Below are positions 1 through 10,309 of a stretch of DNA of 64,000 nucleotides, piece by piece; position 1 is the stretch's first letter, and every line of letters starts with the position of its first letter. A program made the position numbers and the translations under genes. This DNA is from Datisca glomerata (Eukaryota; Streptophyta; Magnoliopsida; Cucurbitales; Datiscaceae). Location: positions 659,964-723,963 of the forward strand of contig QANY01002362.1 of the NCBI GenBank assembly GCA_003255025.1, in the 5' to 3' direction. A model generated the notes under the pieces. It was given only the letters and a program-made list of their open reading frames with translations, made no database searches and was not told where the DNA came from.

Positions 1-185
1 GATTGGTTTCATTACGTGGTGAATGCGGGATGCATCTATCCACCATGCCCAATGTGCCTCCTTTTTGTGGTGTAGGCATCTCCATGTTACATGTAGTCAA
101 ATTTATAAAGATAAATTTTTGTGGGGCAAATTTTGAAAAATTTCAATTTTTGGAATATTTTTTGGAGTAGCCACTCCCTTCTCCC
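1..185. repeat. Repeat block A, left copy (truncated by window start)
   Basis: This stretch matches 7930-8115 (block A') in order and wording. Shared landmarks are GCCCAATGTGCC, AATTTTTGTGGGG, TTTCAA and GCCACTCCCTT. The two copies have diverged by many substitutions and small indels. Together with the duplicated block B, it indicates that 1-9750 is built from two related units. It may be part of an LTR, because A' carries a TATA box, but no LTR ends could be fixed. Confidence 0.65.
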
Positions 186-1054
186 CCTTTTTGAAAAGAG
201 AAATCAAGTCGAGTGGCGGAATGTGGGGGTGAGGCCGAGCGCGATCGAGCTCACTAGAAGGGTTAAATGCCTTATGGTCTAGTGGCAGCATGCTTACTGC
301 GGGGGAAGTCGAAGCGCACTGGGCAATAAGCTGGGGCGTGAGAGCTCTGTCCAAGTGGGGGGGGTCGAGGCGCGCATGGTCCACGGGATGGGCCTTGGCC
401 GCAACTAAGCCTCCATAGCGGCCAAGACTTCTTGGTCATCATGCCGCCACTGAGACAGAGCGACGGCCAAGCATGTTTGGCCATCATGCCGCCATTGAGC
501 ATTAGTGGAGGTCAAGCATGCTTTGGCCATCATGCCGCCACTGAGTCTTAGTGGCGGGCTAGTTCCGCGCGTGGGAGTGAGCGTGGGGTGCTCCTTGCGC
601 GGGTTAGACTCGTGTGTGAGGGGAGCTCAATAGTGGCATGGGGTGTGCTCGTGCTTGGGGTTCGTGTAGGAGTGAGGGGCGGTGGTGTTGCGTCGTCAGG
701 TGCTGGGCCAAGTGCATGTCGCCACTGAGCCTTAGCGGCAGATGCCTTGCTTGGTGTCGGGCTTGATGGGAATGGGACTTCTCCGTGCGAGCTGCCTTCT
801 CCATGGGTTGGGTGAGTGGAATCACGGGTGCCGCATCACCGGGCTACTAAATGATGGTATGCCTTAGCCATTTTCTATAGTTTGACATACACCTTGGTCT
901 ACCCAAGCCTTTATTTTATTTGTAGATCATGATTTCATGGACCATCAAGGAGTGGTCGGATGCACCAGTAGGAGTCGAGCTCTCTCTACTTTGGACTTCT
1001 CTCATCAGGTGAGTAAGTTACTCACTTTTGTACTTAAAAAATTTTTTTGAGAAT
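186..1054. other. GC-rich non-coding stretch with a 45-bp triplication
   Basis: No gene is recognisable here. Between about 434 and 560 a unit of about 45 bp containing CATCATGCCGCCACTGAG occurs three times (starts near 434, 479 and 525), with a fourth partial match near 716. The same wording, GCCGCCAC, returns at 8910-8920 inside the second, shortened unit, so this segment probably belongs to the same repetitive element. Open frames here look incidental. Confidence 0.5.
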
Positions 1055-1300
1055 TTTTCCTCCGTCAGACATGCCTTCATTGAACATGCACCCGCTATAA
1101 GGTACTTGTAACATGCTTCTGCCCTTAGGAAAATACATGAAGAATTTTGCTTCCATCAGACATGCCTATGCTATAGAGTGATTGTAACATGCTTCCCCCA
1201 TAAGAAAATACATGGAAAATTTCACCTCCGTTAGACATGCCTCCATTGAGCATGCCTCCGCTATAAGGTTTTTGTAGTATGTTTTCCCCTTGGGGAAAAT
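1055..1300. repeat. Short tandem triplication (76-91 bp spacing)
   Basis: Three imperfect copies of a unit beginning near AGACATGCC (at 1065, 1156 and 1232) and containing GTAACATGCTT and AAAATACATG. The spacings of 91 and 76 bp show indels between copies. It leads directly into the 24-bp minisatellite. Confidence 0.6.
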
Positions 1301-1384
1301 TTCAAAAATTTTGCTTCCCGCTCCATCAGGGGATGCTGTAGTGCCTCCGTTAGGAGGTGCGTGGGAGCCTCCATAAGGGAGCGA

Positions 1385-1765
1385 GTAGGAACCTCCGCTA
1401 GAGAGTGCGTGGGAGCATCCGCCAAGGAGTGCGTGGGAACATCTGTAACAATGTGCGCAGGAGCATCCGCACGAAGTGTGCACGAGCATCCGCAACGAAG
1501 TGTGCGCGAGCATCCGCAACGAAGTGTGCGCGAGCATCCGCAACGAAGTGTACGCGAGCATCCGCAACGGAGTGCACGGTAGCATCCGCCAGGGAGTGCA
1601 CGGTAGCATCCGCCAGGGAGTGCGTGGGAGCATCCGCCAGGGAGTGCACGGTAGCATCGGCCAGGGAGTGCGTGGGAGCATCCGCGAGGGAGTGCGTGAG
1701 TGCATGAGAGCATCCACCAGGGAGTGAAGGGGAGCATCTACCAGGGAGTGCGCGGGAGGCTCTGT
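1385..1765. repeat. 24-bp minisatellite
   Basis: About 15 copies of a 24-bp unit whose core is AGCATCCGC followed by CAGGGAGTGC or AACGAAGTGT. The period is a multiple of three, so several frames stay open on both strands and give 8-residue repeats. No start context or domain supports translation. Copies in the middle (1490-1700) are the most uniform. Towards the right edge the wording changes into the 60-bp array. Confidence 0.85.
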
Positions 1766-1767
1766 CA

Positions 1768-4700
1768 AATCAAGGCATTGGAGCCTATCCGTTTCAGGTG
1801 TGACCTTTATCACGAGTCTTTTGAAGTAAAGGCGTTGGAGCCTATGTGTTTCACCAGGAGTGACCATTATCATGGGTGTTCTCAAGTGAAGGCATTGGAG
1901 CCTATGCGTTTCACCAGACGTGTCTTTTATCATGGGTGTTTTCAAGTTAAGGCGTTGGAGCCTATGCGTTTCACAAAGCGTGACCTTTATCACGGGTGTT
2001 TTCAAGTGAAGGTGTTGGAGCCTAAGCGTTTCACCAAGTGTGACCTTCATCACAAGTGATTTCAAGTAAAGGCGTTAGAGCCTATGCGTTTCACCAGGCG
2101 TGACCTTTATCACGCGTGTTATCAAATCAAGTCGTTGGAGCCTATCCGTTTCAAGCGTGACCTTTATCACGTATCTTTTGAAGTAAAGGCGTTGAAGCCT
2201 ACGTGTTTCACCAAGAGTGACCATTATCATGGGTATTCTCAAGTGAAGGCGTTGGAGCATATGCGTTTCACCAGGCATGTCCTTTATCACAGGTGTTTTC
2301 AAGTGAAGGCGTTGGAGCCTATACATTTCACCAGGCGTGACCTTTATCACGGATGTTTTCAAGTGAAAGCGTTGGAGAATACTTGTTTCACTAGGCATGA
2401 CCTTTATCATGGATGTTTTCAAGTGAAGGCGTTAAAGCCTAAGCATTACACCTGGCGTGACCTTAATCATAGGTGTTTTCAAGTGAAGGCATTGGAGTCT
2501 AAGCGTTTCACCAAGTGTGACCTTTACCATATGTGTTTTCAATTAAAGGTGTTAGAGCCTATGCATTTCACCAGACGTGGCCATTATCACGTGTCAAGTG
2601 AAGGCAGTGGAGCCTATGCCCTTCAGCAAGCATGACCTTTATCACGGGTGTTTTCAAATCAAGGCGTTGGAGCCTATGCATTTTACAAAACGTGACCTTT
2701 ATCACGGGTGGTTTCAAGTCAAGATGTTGGAGCCTATGCATTTCACCAGGCGTGAACTTTATCATGGGTGTTTTCAAGTAAAGGTATTGGATCCTAGGTG
2801 CTTCACCAGGCATGACCTTTATCACGTGTGTTTTCAAGTAAAGGCGTTGGAGCCTTTGCGTTTCACCAAGTGTGACTTTTATCGCGTGTGTTCTCAAGTG
2901 AAGGCATTAGAGCCTATGCATTTCACCAGGTTTGACCTTTATCACGAGTGTTTTCAAATCAAGGCGTTGGAGCTTATGCGTTTCACCAGGCGTGACCTTT
3001 ATCACGAGTGCTTTAATTAAAGACGTTGGAGCCTATGCGTTTCACCTGGCATGACCTTCGTCACATGTGTTCTCAAGTGAAGGCATTGGAACTTATTCGT
3101 TTCACCAGGCATGACCTTTATCACAGGTGTTTTAAGTGTAGGCGTTGGAGACAAAGAGTTTCACCAGGCATAACCTTTTTCACCAGGTGTGACTTTTATC
3201 ACGGGTGTTCTGAACTCAAGGTATTGGGGCCTATGAGTTTCACTAAGCATGACCTTTATCACGGGTGTTTTCAAGGTAAGGTGTTGGAGCCTTTGTGTTT
3301 CACCTAAAGTTACCTTTATCACTGATGTTTTCAAGCAAAAACATTGGAGCCTAAGCGTTTCATTAAGCGTGACCTTCATCACATGTGTTTTCAAGTAAAG
3401 GCGTTTGAGCCTATGCATTTCACTAGGCGTGACCTTTATCGCGTGTATTCTCAAGTGGCAGCCTTGAAGCTTATGCGTTTCACCGGGCGTGACTTTTATC
3501 ATGAGTATTTTCAAGTAAAAGTGTTGGATCCTATATGTTTCACCGGGTGTGACCTTTATCACGAGTGTTCTCAAGTTAATGCGTTGGAGCCTATGTGTTT
3601 CACCAGGTATGAACTTTATCACGGGTGTTTTCAAATGAAGGAGTTGGAGCCTATGCCTTTCACCAGGTGTGACCTTTATCACGGCTATTTTCAAGTCAAG
3701 GCGTTGCGTTTCGCCAGGCGTGACATTTATCACTGGTGTTTTCAAGTGAAGGCTATGAGCCTATGTGTTCCACCAAGCGTGACCTTTATCACGGTTGTTT
3801 TCAAGTCAAGGCGTTAGATCCTATGCGTTTCACCAAGCGTGAACTTTATCACGGGTGTTTTCAAGTTAATGCATTGGAGCCTAAGCGTTTCACCAGGGGT
3901 GACCTTTATCATGGGTGTTTTTAAGTGAAGGAGTTGGAGCCTAAGCGTTTCACCAGGCGTTACTTTTATCACGGGTGTTTTCAAGTAAAGGCGTTGGAGC
4001 CTATGCGTTTCACCTGGCGTGACCTTTATCACGGGTGTTCTCAAGTGAAGACGTTCTATCCTGACGTTTCACCAGGTGTGACCTTTATCACGGGTGTTCT
4101 CAAGTAAAGGTGTTGGGGCCTATGCGTTTCACCAGGCGTGACCTTTATCACGAGTGTTTTTAAGTGAAGGCGTTGGAGCCTATGTGTTTCACCAGGCGTG
4201 ACCTTTATTACGGACTTTTTTCAAGTCAAGGCGTTGGAGCCTATGCGTTTCACCAGATGTGACATTTTTCATATGTGTTTTCAAGTGAAGGCATTGTAGC
4301 CTAAACGTTTCACCAAGCGTGACCTTTATCACGGGTGTTTTCAAGTAAACGTGTTAGAGCCTATGTGTTACACTAAGCGTGACCTTTATCGCATGTGTTC
4401 TCAAGTGAAGGCGTTGGAGCCTATGAATTTCACCAGGCGTGACCTTTATCACGGGTGATTTCAAGTTAAGGCATTGGAGCCCATGCGTTTCATTAGTCGT
4501 GACTTTTATCACAGGTCTTTTCAAGTGAAGGCGTTAAAGCCTGTGTGTTTTACAAGGTGTGACCTTTATCACGGGTGCTGCCAAGTAAAAACGTTGTAGC
4601 CTATGCGTTTCACCATGCGTGACCTTTATCATGGGTGTTTTCAAGTGAAGGCGTTAGAGCCTATGCGTATCACAAGGCGTGACCTTTATCTCGGGTGTTT

Positions 4701-5002
4701 TTAAGTGAAGGCGTTGGAGCCTATGAGTTTCACCATGTGTGACCTTTATCACGGGTGTTCTCAAGTTAACGCTTCAGAGCCTATGTGTTTCACCAGGCGT
4801 GACCTTTATCACGGGTGTTTTTAATTGAAGGCGTTAAAGCCTAAGCTTTTCGCCAAGCGTGACCTTTATCACAAGTGTTTTCAAGTCAAGGCATTAGAGC
4901 CTATGCGTTTCACCAAGCGTGATCTTTATCAAAGGTGTTTTCAAGTGAAGGCATTGGAGCCTAAGCGTTTCAACAGGAGTGATGTTTATCACGGGTGTTT
5001 AG
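1768..5002. repeat. 60-bp tandem array, about 54 copies
   Basis: A head-to-tail array with a strict 60-bp period. The unit contains GCGTTGGAGCCTATGCG, TTTCACCAGGCGTGACC and TTTATCACGGGTGTTTTC. Most neighbouring units keep exact spacing. Exceptions are a 3-bp loss near 2150, a 5-bp loss near 2590, a 1-bp loss near 3010 and a disturbed unit near 3170. Because 60 is a multiple of three, the plus strand reads as a 20-residue repeat, ALEPMRFTRRDLYHGCFQVK, open for up to 183 codons (2084-2635), and the minus strand is also open. Many differences between units are CG to TG or CA, as expected from methylated, unselected DNA. I regard it as satellite rather than a gene. Confidence 0.92.
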
Positions 5003-6263
5003 AACCAATCATAAAACTATTTTCTCTATGTTGTATTACTGAGACACTTAGAGGTGACCGAAATCCCTTTTCATAATGATAATGCAACAACAGTCCTAAG
5101 TCACTCCTTGTGGTAGTTTTGTCGTTACCTCGGGTGCCACACTCAGCGATGAATCATCAACCCATCTGTTAAGGTGATTTTATTATCACTGTGGCAGTAA
5201 TTGACCTGAATAATCTACTTAAGGCACCAGACATGGTTATTTTCTGTTATCATTGGCGTGCAGAACCAGATGTAAAAATGCGTGATTGGGCCTTCGAGCA
5301 TGGGGGTGAGCATGCAAGTGAGCTTGAGCTGGTCTTGATGGTGGGTGGTTGCGCGACGCGTGTTGGAGCAGGCCTTGGTGGTGGCACATGTATGATGGTG
5401 GCACATGTATGCTGGATGGCAGTATGGAAGATACATGATAGGGCTTTCACGCGCGGGAGTGAGCCTCTTTGGTCTCGGCGTGTTGAGTGGCACGGAGCTT
5501 GATGGAGGCATGTGTAATGCTTGGGGAGCAATGGCGCGTGAAAGCGTGATGGAGGGCACGTTGGCATGGGTGGATGGTAAAATGTGTTCTTGAATTGGTG
5601 TGATGGGGCATGATGGCAGGCCTGATGCTCGCGTGGTGCAGCTTGTGCGCAAGAAGCATGGTGGTAGGATGGAGGATCCTTGATGGTGGCTTGGTGGTGC
5701 GCGTGATGGTGTGCGCTAGCTGGGCGAGTGTGGTGGTGGGCTTGGTTTGCACACGGGTCTTACTAGCGGCACTTGGGTAGTCGCAAGGCTACGATGGCGG
5801 CCATTGGTGTTCGCAGGACTCGCTCGTAGCATGCTGGCGGCATGGGCTCCTTCATGGCGCATAACATGGATGATGGCAGGGAGTAGTGATGATGGCAACT
5901 TGGGTGATTTTGTTTGTTGGCGGGTGGATGCGCGACACGGGTTGGAGCAAGCCTTGGTGGTGGCACATGTTGTGTTCGCGAGGCCATGATGGGCAATGAT
6001 GGTGACATTTAGTGTGGTCGCGGGGTTATGATGGTGGCACTAGGCTTGTTGTGCGCGCGTGAGGCTTGCTTGGTGGCGGTCTCATGTGTTGCGCGATGGG
6101 GGAGTGAGCTTGAGATGGCTTGATGTCGGGTGGCTGCAGGGCGTGCGCTGGAGCAAGCCTTGGTGGCAGCACATGCTTAGTGGTGGCACTAGTGTAATGG
6201 CGGCATGAGGCTGCTTAGGTTGGCTCGTGCGCGGGTTGTGGAGTCTCGGTCGTGTCCTTGTGT
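5003..6263. other. GC-rich spacer with dispersed 40-bp repeats
   Basis: No recognisable gene. A motif of about 40 bp containing GGAGCAAGCCTTGGTGG and a following GCACATG occurs near 5351, 5931 and 6141, embedded in monotonous GATGGTGGCAC-like DNA. Reading frames of 60-145 codons occur on both strands but have repetitive composition and no domain. The same style of sequence appears, much shorter, at 8900-9100. Confidence 0.5.
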
Positions 6264-6440
6264 GCGGGTTGGGCGAGCTTGACTTGGTCGAGCGGGAGCG
6301 TGTCTGCGCAAGTGTGGCAGAGGGATACTCTTAGATGGCGGGTTGGGCAAGTTTTACCTGGTCTAGCGGGAGCGTGTCCGCGCAAGTGTGATGGAAGGTT
6401 GTTCTTAGGTGGCGGGTTGGGCAAGCTTGACTTGGGTGAC
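6264..6440. repeat. 74-bp tandem repeat, about 2.4 copies
   Basis: Copies start with GCGGGTTGGGC at 6264, 6338 and 6412, a regular 74-bp spacing. Shared inner wording is AGCGGGAGCGTGTC and GCGCAAGTGTG. The third copy is partial and passes into the decayed reading frame on the minus strand. Confidence 0.8.
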
Positions 6441-6721
6441 GGCATCGCTTGGGTCCAATGACGAGGAGGACGATGTCGTTTGGGTGTTGTGATGCGGTGG
6501 CACTGATGTATAGTTCAATGCATCAATGACTATCCTCATCTTAGCATTAGAAGCTTGGAGCTCACAGATAGCTTCGGCTTGCTCTTGCACCTGCACAACT
6601 TCGCTTGGTTGCATCTCGCATGAAGTGTTCTCATTTTCTTGTCACGCTCGTCATTATTGAGTATGGGTCTATATCCCTCCGTACACGACAGAGCTGCTCT
6701 TTCCTTCGCATGTCCAGCCAT
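6405..6721 (-). pseudogene. Frameshifted relic of an unidentified, helix-rich protein
   Basis: Reading the minus strand from an ATG at 6721, one frame gives MAGHAKERAALS followed by a basic stretch (ERDKKMRTLHARC). At about 6614 the sense continues in a neighbouring frame with QPSEVVQVQEQAEAICELQ and MRIVIDALN, a hydrophobic-heptad pattern suggesting a coiled coil. A single frameshift would join them. The position next to block B suggests a protein of the host repeat element, for example a gag-like or transposon accessory protein. I do not recognise the family. It could also be chance, since the region is repeat-rich. Confidence 0.3.
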
Positions 6722-6770
6722 GGTGGTCCTTCGCTAGAGTGACGAACCACTCCCCAATAGAGTCACCAAA

Positions 6771-7860
6771 TGTAGATGCAAGGTGTGACGTGGGTGAGTG
6801 GAGGAGTGGTTTAGTCCTAACTCGTGACCAGAACAATGCCTAAGAATGTTAGGGAGGACGCCTGGAGGTGAACGGGGAGCCTTCTAAAGACTCAAGGATG
6901 GTGACAAATACTTTCTCTCTCTATCTCTAGAAGTGGGAGTTTCTCACTCTAGAATGTCAGCTTCTCTATCTAGAATGGGAGCTTCTCTCTCTAGAATGGA
7001 AGCTTCCCTCTCTAAAATCTCCTCCTCCAAATGAAGGAGGAGTCCTCCTTTTATAGGTGAACAAAAAGAGGGGGGACCATTGCCTTGATTAGTTGTAACT
7101 CTGCCAATCGAATCGGGCCACCTAAGTTGTCTGATCATGCTTAGGTGAGTAAAAGAAGAATTACAAATGATCCAATCGGGTGACGCCACAAGGGTCTATG
7201 TGTAGTGACCATGATCTAAGGAGAACATGCCTAGCCGGTGGGGTGTAACGGCGGTGTTCACCGAACGCCTCCTCTCAAGGGTTCTCTCACACCAACCTCT
7301 CCCTAAGGTGGGAGGGTAGCACACCCTCAATGTCTAGAGTGGTCATACCGAGGAGGTATGTCCCCCGTCCAGTTCAACATAGCCTCGACCCTAATTCAGC
7401 CAGTCCATAGCTTCCCGAACTTTCCCAAGCAATCATATGCCCACCCAAGTCTTTGTCATTTGACTTGGTGGTTTGTGATGTGATGACTCGTGATAGCGTG
7501 ACGGTGTATCTTGTCTGAAGCACGTCACTGTTGTCTATGAGTTGCATTACAGAGGGTGATTCGGGCGCCTACGTGATGCACCCATGGGGTGAAACTCCAT
7601 GGTGCTGTCATGCGAGTGACACCCTATGGTGCTACAATGGGGGCGGCACCCATAGAGTTGTCATGGCAGCGGCACCCATGGTACTGTCATGGGGGCGGCA
7701 CCCATGGCTATACCCCAGGGGAGGCACCTATGGGTGTACCATGGTGACACTTCATGGTACGTCGTGGTGACACTCCGAGGTGCGCCGTATAAGTTGCAAT
7801 TCACGGGGAATCAACATTGAGGTCGTCAATCCTCATGTATATTTAGTCTCGTGTGCAAGC
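6771..7860. repeat. Repeat block B, left copy
   Basis: This block matches 9125-9745 (B'). Shared landmarks in order are GTTAGGGAGGACGCC or its variant, AACGCCTCCTCTCAAGGG, GGTGGGAGGGTAGCACACCC, CGAGGAGGTATGTC, GCGTGACGGTGT, GCGCCTACGTGATGCACCC and TTGCAATTCACGGGGA. B carries about 355 extra bases (roughly 6880-7235), including a 24-bp minisatellite, and a longer run of GGCACCCATGG motifs at 7600-7780. Block A' follows directly. No protein is encoded with any confidence. Confidence 0.75.
6918..7018. repeat. Minisatellite of about 24 bp, four copies
   Basis: Four imperfect units built on TCTAGAATGGGAGCTTCTC. On the minus strand this reads as an 8-residue repeat (LEREAPI). It is followed at 7036-7052 by a perfect inverted repeat, AAGGAGGA/TCCTCCTT, with a one-base centre, and then by TTTTATAGG, a possible TATA-like stretch. 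Confidence 0.7.
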
Positions 7861-7929
7861 ACGATGTAGAGTAATCGGGCTTGTACACAAATGTAGCAAT
7901 CGATTATATCATCAACTCCCTGATCCTTG

Positions 7930-8115
7930 GATTGATTTTAACACATGATGTATATGAGGTGCATCAATCCGTTTTGCCCAATGTGCCCTCATTATATGAC
8001 GTAGGACTCTCTTTGTTGCAAGAGTCAAATTTGTAAAAGAAAATTTTTGTGGGGGAGAATTTCAGAATAATTTCAACTTTTGAAATTATGTGGGAGTCGC
8101 CACTCCCTTGTACCT
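7930..8115. repeat. Repeat block A', second copy
   Basis: Diverged copy of 1-185, starting with GATTGATTTTA (compare GATTGGTTTCA at 1) and ending with GCCACTCCCTTG. Its position directly behind block B fixes the order B-A', which would fit an LTR made of B plus A', but this is inference. Confidence 0.65.
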
Positions 8116-8125
8116 CTATAAAAGG
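8116..8125 (+). promoter_or_regulatory. TATA-box-like site in block A'
   Basis: CTATAAAAGG sits directly after the A' block and ahead of a pyrimidine-rich stretch, the layout of a plant RNA polymerase II promoter, such as an LTR promoter. The left copy A lacks the box at the matching place (about 190), so if it is a promoter only this copy retains it. Confidence 0.35.
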
Positions 8126-9124
8126 GATTTCATACTCCATCTACCCTTATCCCCTTAATTTAAGAGACATTAAGGCAAAACCATCAATTCCTTCTCCCTC
8201 CAAATTCTTTTGAAAATTTCTTGGGCAAGCTTGAAGATTGGAGAACAAGGGTTGAATTTTTGGGGCATTTTTTGGCAAAAAATTCAAAGCTCCAAGCAAG
8301 GTGTTCTTCCCCTTTTTCTCTTTGGCTAGGGTTCGAGGTAAAGCCATCGATTTCTCACACGTTTCTTGCATTTTTTTGAGTGAAATCACTGCTGTAAATT
8401 GTTTAACACCATGTTGATCTTCAAGCTTTTGGTAGCCATTGGCAAGGAACTAAATTCCACTATTACCAAATTTTGGTGGGGCGAGACGGATCGGGGATAA
8501 AAAATGAAATGGTTATTAAAGATATCATATTTTATCCGGTCTAATAATTTGAATATACATATTTTATTTATTAGCCTATTTATTAGTCTAAGATAATATG
8601 TGATTTTTGAAAAATAAAAAAGCTCAATGTCTAAAATAGATTAATAAACTAGGGATTGAAAATATAAGCAAAAAGTTCAAGTACTAAAAAAAGAAAAAAA
8701 TGAGCATAAGGACTAAAATAAAAAAAGTGAAACCTTAATTTTACCTATAAATAAGGAGTGAGTCTTCATTTGAAAAGAAGCTTTTGGAGTAATAAATCGC
8801 TGCTGTAAATTGTTTAATGCTTGTTGGAAAAATTTTTGGGTGTTGTAATTTTGTAAAAAAATTGTGATGGGAGTGTTGGGGATGATTTTCGGTAATGGAA
8901 GCTTGCCATGCCGCCACCAAACAGTGAGCTTGGTGGCGGTAGTGCTGGTCATTTGAGGGAAAGGAAGCATGGTGGCGGGTTGGTGATGGCGACAAGAGGT
9001 TGCTAGCGAAATCAACATGCGCAGGGCAAGCTTTGGTGTTGATGGTGGGGAGCTTGCTTGGGTGTTGATAGTTGCATCATGATGGCAGGGAGCTTGCATG
9101 GGCACGCGGGGTGAGCTCACATCG
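8126..9124. other. Short spacer of the second unit, with a 410-bp direct repeat
   Basis: No gene is recognised. The words AAATCACTGCTGTAAATTG (about 8384) and AAATCGCTGCTGTAAATTG (about 8794) are direct repeats 410 bp apart. They bracket an AT-rich segment (8500-8760) unlike the GC-rich flanks, which suggests an insertion or local duplication. The part 8880-9120 resembles 5200-6200 in style (GGTGGCGGG, GATGGCAGGGAGCTTGC). It may be what remains of the long spacer after deletion of the minisatellite and the 60-bp array. Confidence 0.45.
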
Positions 9125-9745
9125 GTGGATACAAGGGTGTCATGTGGGTGAGGTGTAGGAGTGGTCTAGTACCAGCTCGTGAGTGGAACAGCGCTAAGAA
9201 CATTAGGGAGGACGCCGAGAGGTGAGGCACGACGGTAATGTTCACCCAACGCCTCCTCTCAAGGGTCCTCTCAATCCAACCCCCCTCCAAGGTGGGAGGG
9301 TAGCACACCCTCAATGTCTAGAGTGGTCGTACCGAGGAGGTATGTCTCTCATCCAATACAACGTAGTCTCGCCCTTAATCCTGCTAGTCCACAACCTCTT
9401 AAACATTCTCAAACAACCATACGCCCACCCAAGTCTTTGTCACTTGACTTGGTGGTTTGTGATGTGATGACTCGTGATAGCGTGACGGTGTGTCTTGTCT
9501 GAAGCACATCACTGTTTTCTTTGATTTGCATTACAGAGGGTGATCCAAGCGCCTACGTGATGCACCCATAGAGTGACACTCCATGGTGCTGTCATGGGAG
9601 TGACACCCCACTGTGCTACCATGGGGTGGCACCCATGGGTGCCTATTGATGGCATTTCATGGTACGTCTTGGTGGCGACACTACGAGGTGTGCCGCAGGA
9701 ATTGCAATTCACGGGGAGTCAACATTGAGGTCACCAACTCTCATG
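9125..9745. repeat. Repeat block B', right copy
   Basis: Counterpart of 6771-7860 lacking its 355-bp insertion. It runs from AAGGGTGTCATGTGGGTGAG to the shared TTGCAATTCACGGGGAGTCA and GTCAACATTGAGGTC. Divergence is moderate, and TGGTTTGTGATGTGATGACT is identical in both copies. Confidence 0.75.
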
Positions 9746-10309
9746 TACAATATCCACAAATGAGACCCGAGAGTGTGGCAGTGGGATATGTCTTGTGTAC
9801 AGATGATAAGTATGTGATTTATGTTAGTTCCAAATTGATCTTTATTTATTGTATTTGGATTGAAAGAAACATAACGGTTTCTTGGTAGTCTTTATAAAAT
9901 GTTTTTAGGTAAAGAAACCCTGGAGGCTTTCCTTTCTAGCTAAGACTAGGAATCTTCAAAATATTCCTTTCTAGATTTTTAGGTTTTTAGACCATTTTTT
10001 TACTTTTCTTCCTAGGGTATGCCCTTTCTAGTTGTATATATTATGTTTTCTTGATTATATAAATTTACCTTTAACCAAAAAAATCTAATAAATTGATATT
10101 TTGTACAATAGAAAAATGTCTTAGCCATGGCGATTTTGACAAAAAATTACCATCTTAATCAAAAGGAAACGTCGATGATTTTGATTTATCTTTAAACAAA
10201 AGAAGTAAACTCTATTGCTCGCAAGTCTATAAAATTGAAATTTATCACGCAAAAGCATAATTGAAGTTTACCTCTAATCATGCACAAAGAATTTGAGCGG
10301 AAGAAGATG
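9746..10309. other. Intergenic DNA, nothing recognised
   Basis: AT-rich after about 9880. A short open frame on the plus strand at 9613-9888 starts inside block B' and has no recognisable domain. No repeat, TIR or gene was seen. Confidence 0.4.

Noticed and set aside
1166..2065. Long minus-strand open frame (299 codons) over the minisatellite and 60-bp array
   Set aside because: It is produced by periods divisible by three; it has no domain, crosses two unrelated arrays and has equally open rivals on the other strand.
1768..5002. CRISPR-like array
   Set aside because: Units are contiguous without unique spacers, and the sequence is plant nuclear DNA.
5191..6461. Several open frames of 60-145 codons in the GC-rich spacer
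   Set aside because: Overlapping frames on both strands, repetitive composition and no start or domain support; GC-rich DNA has few stops by chance.
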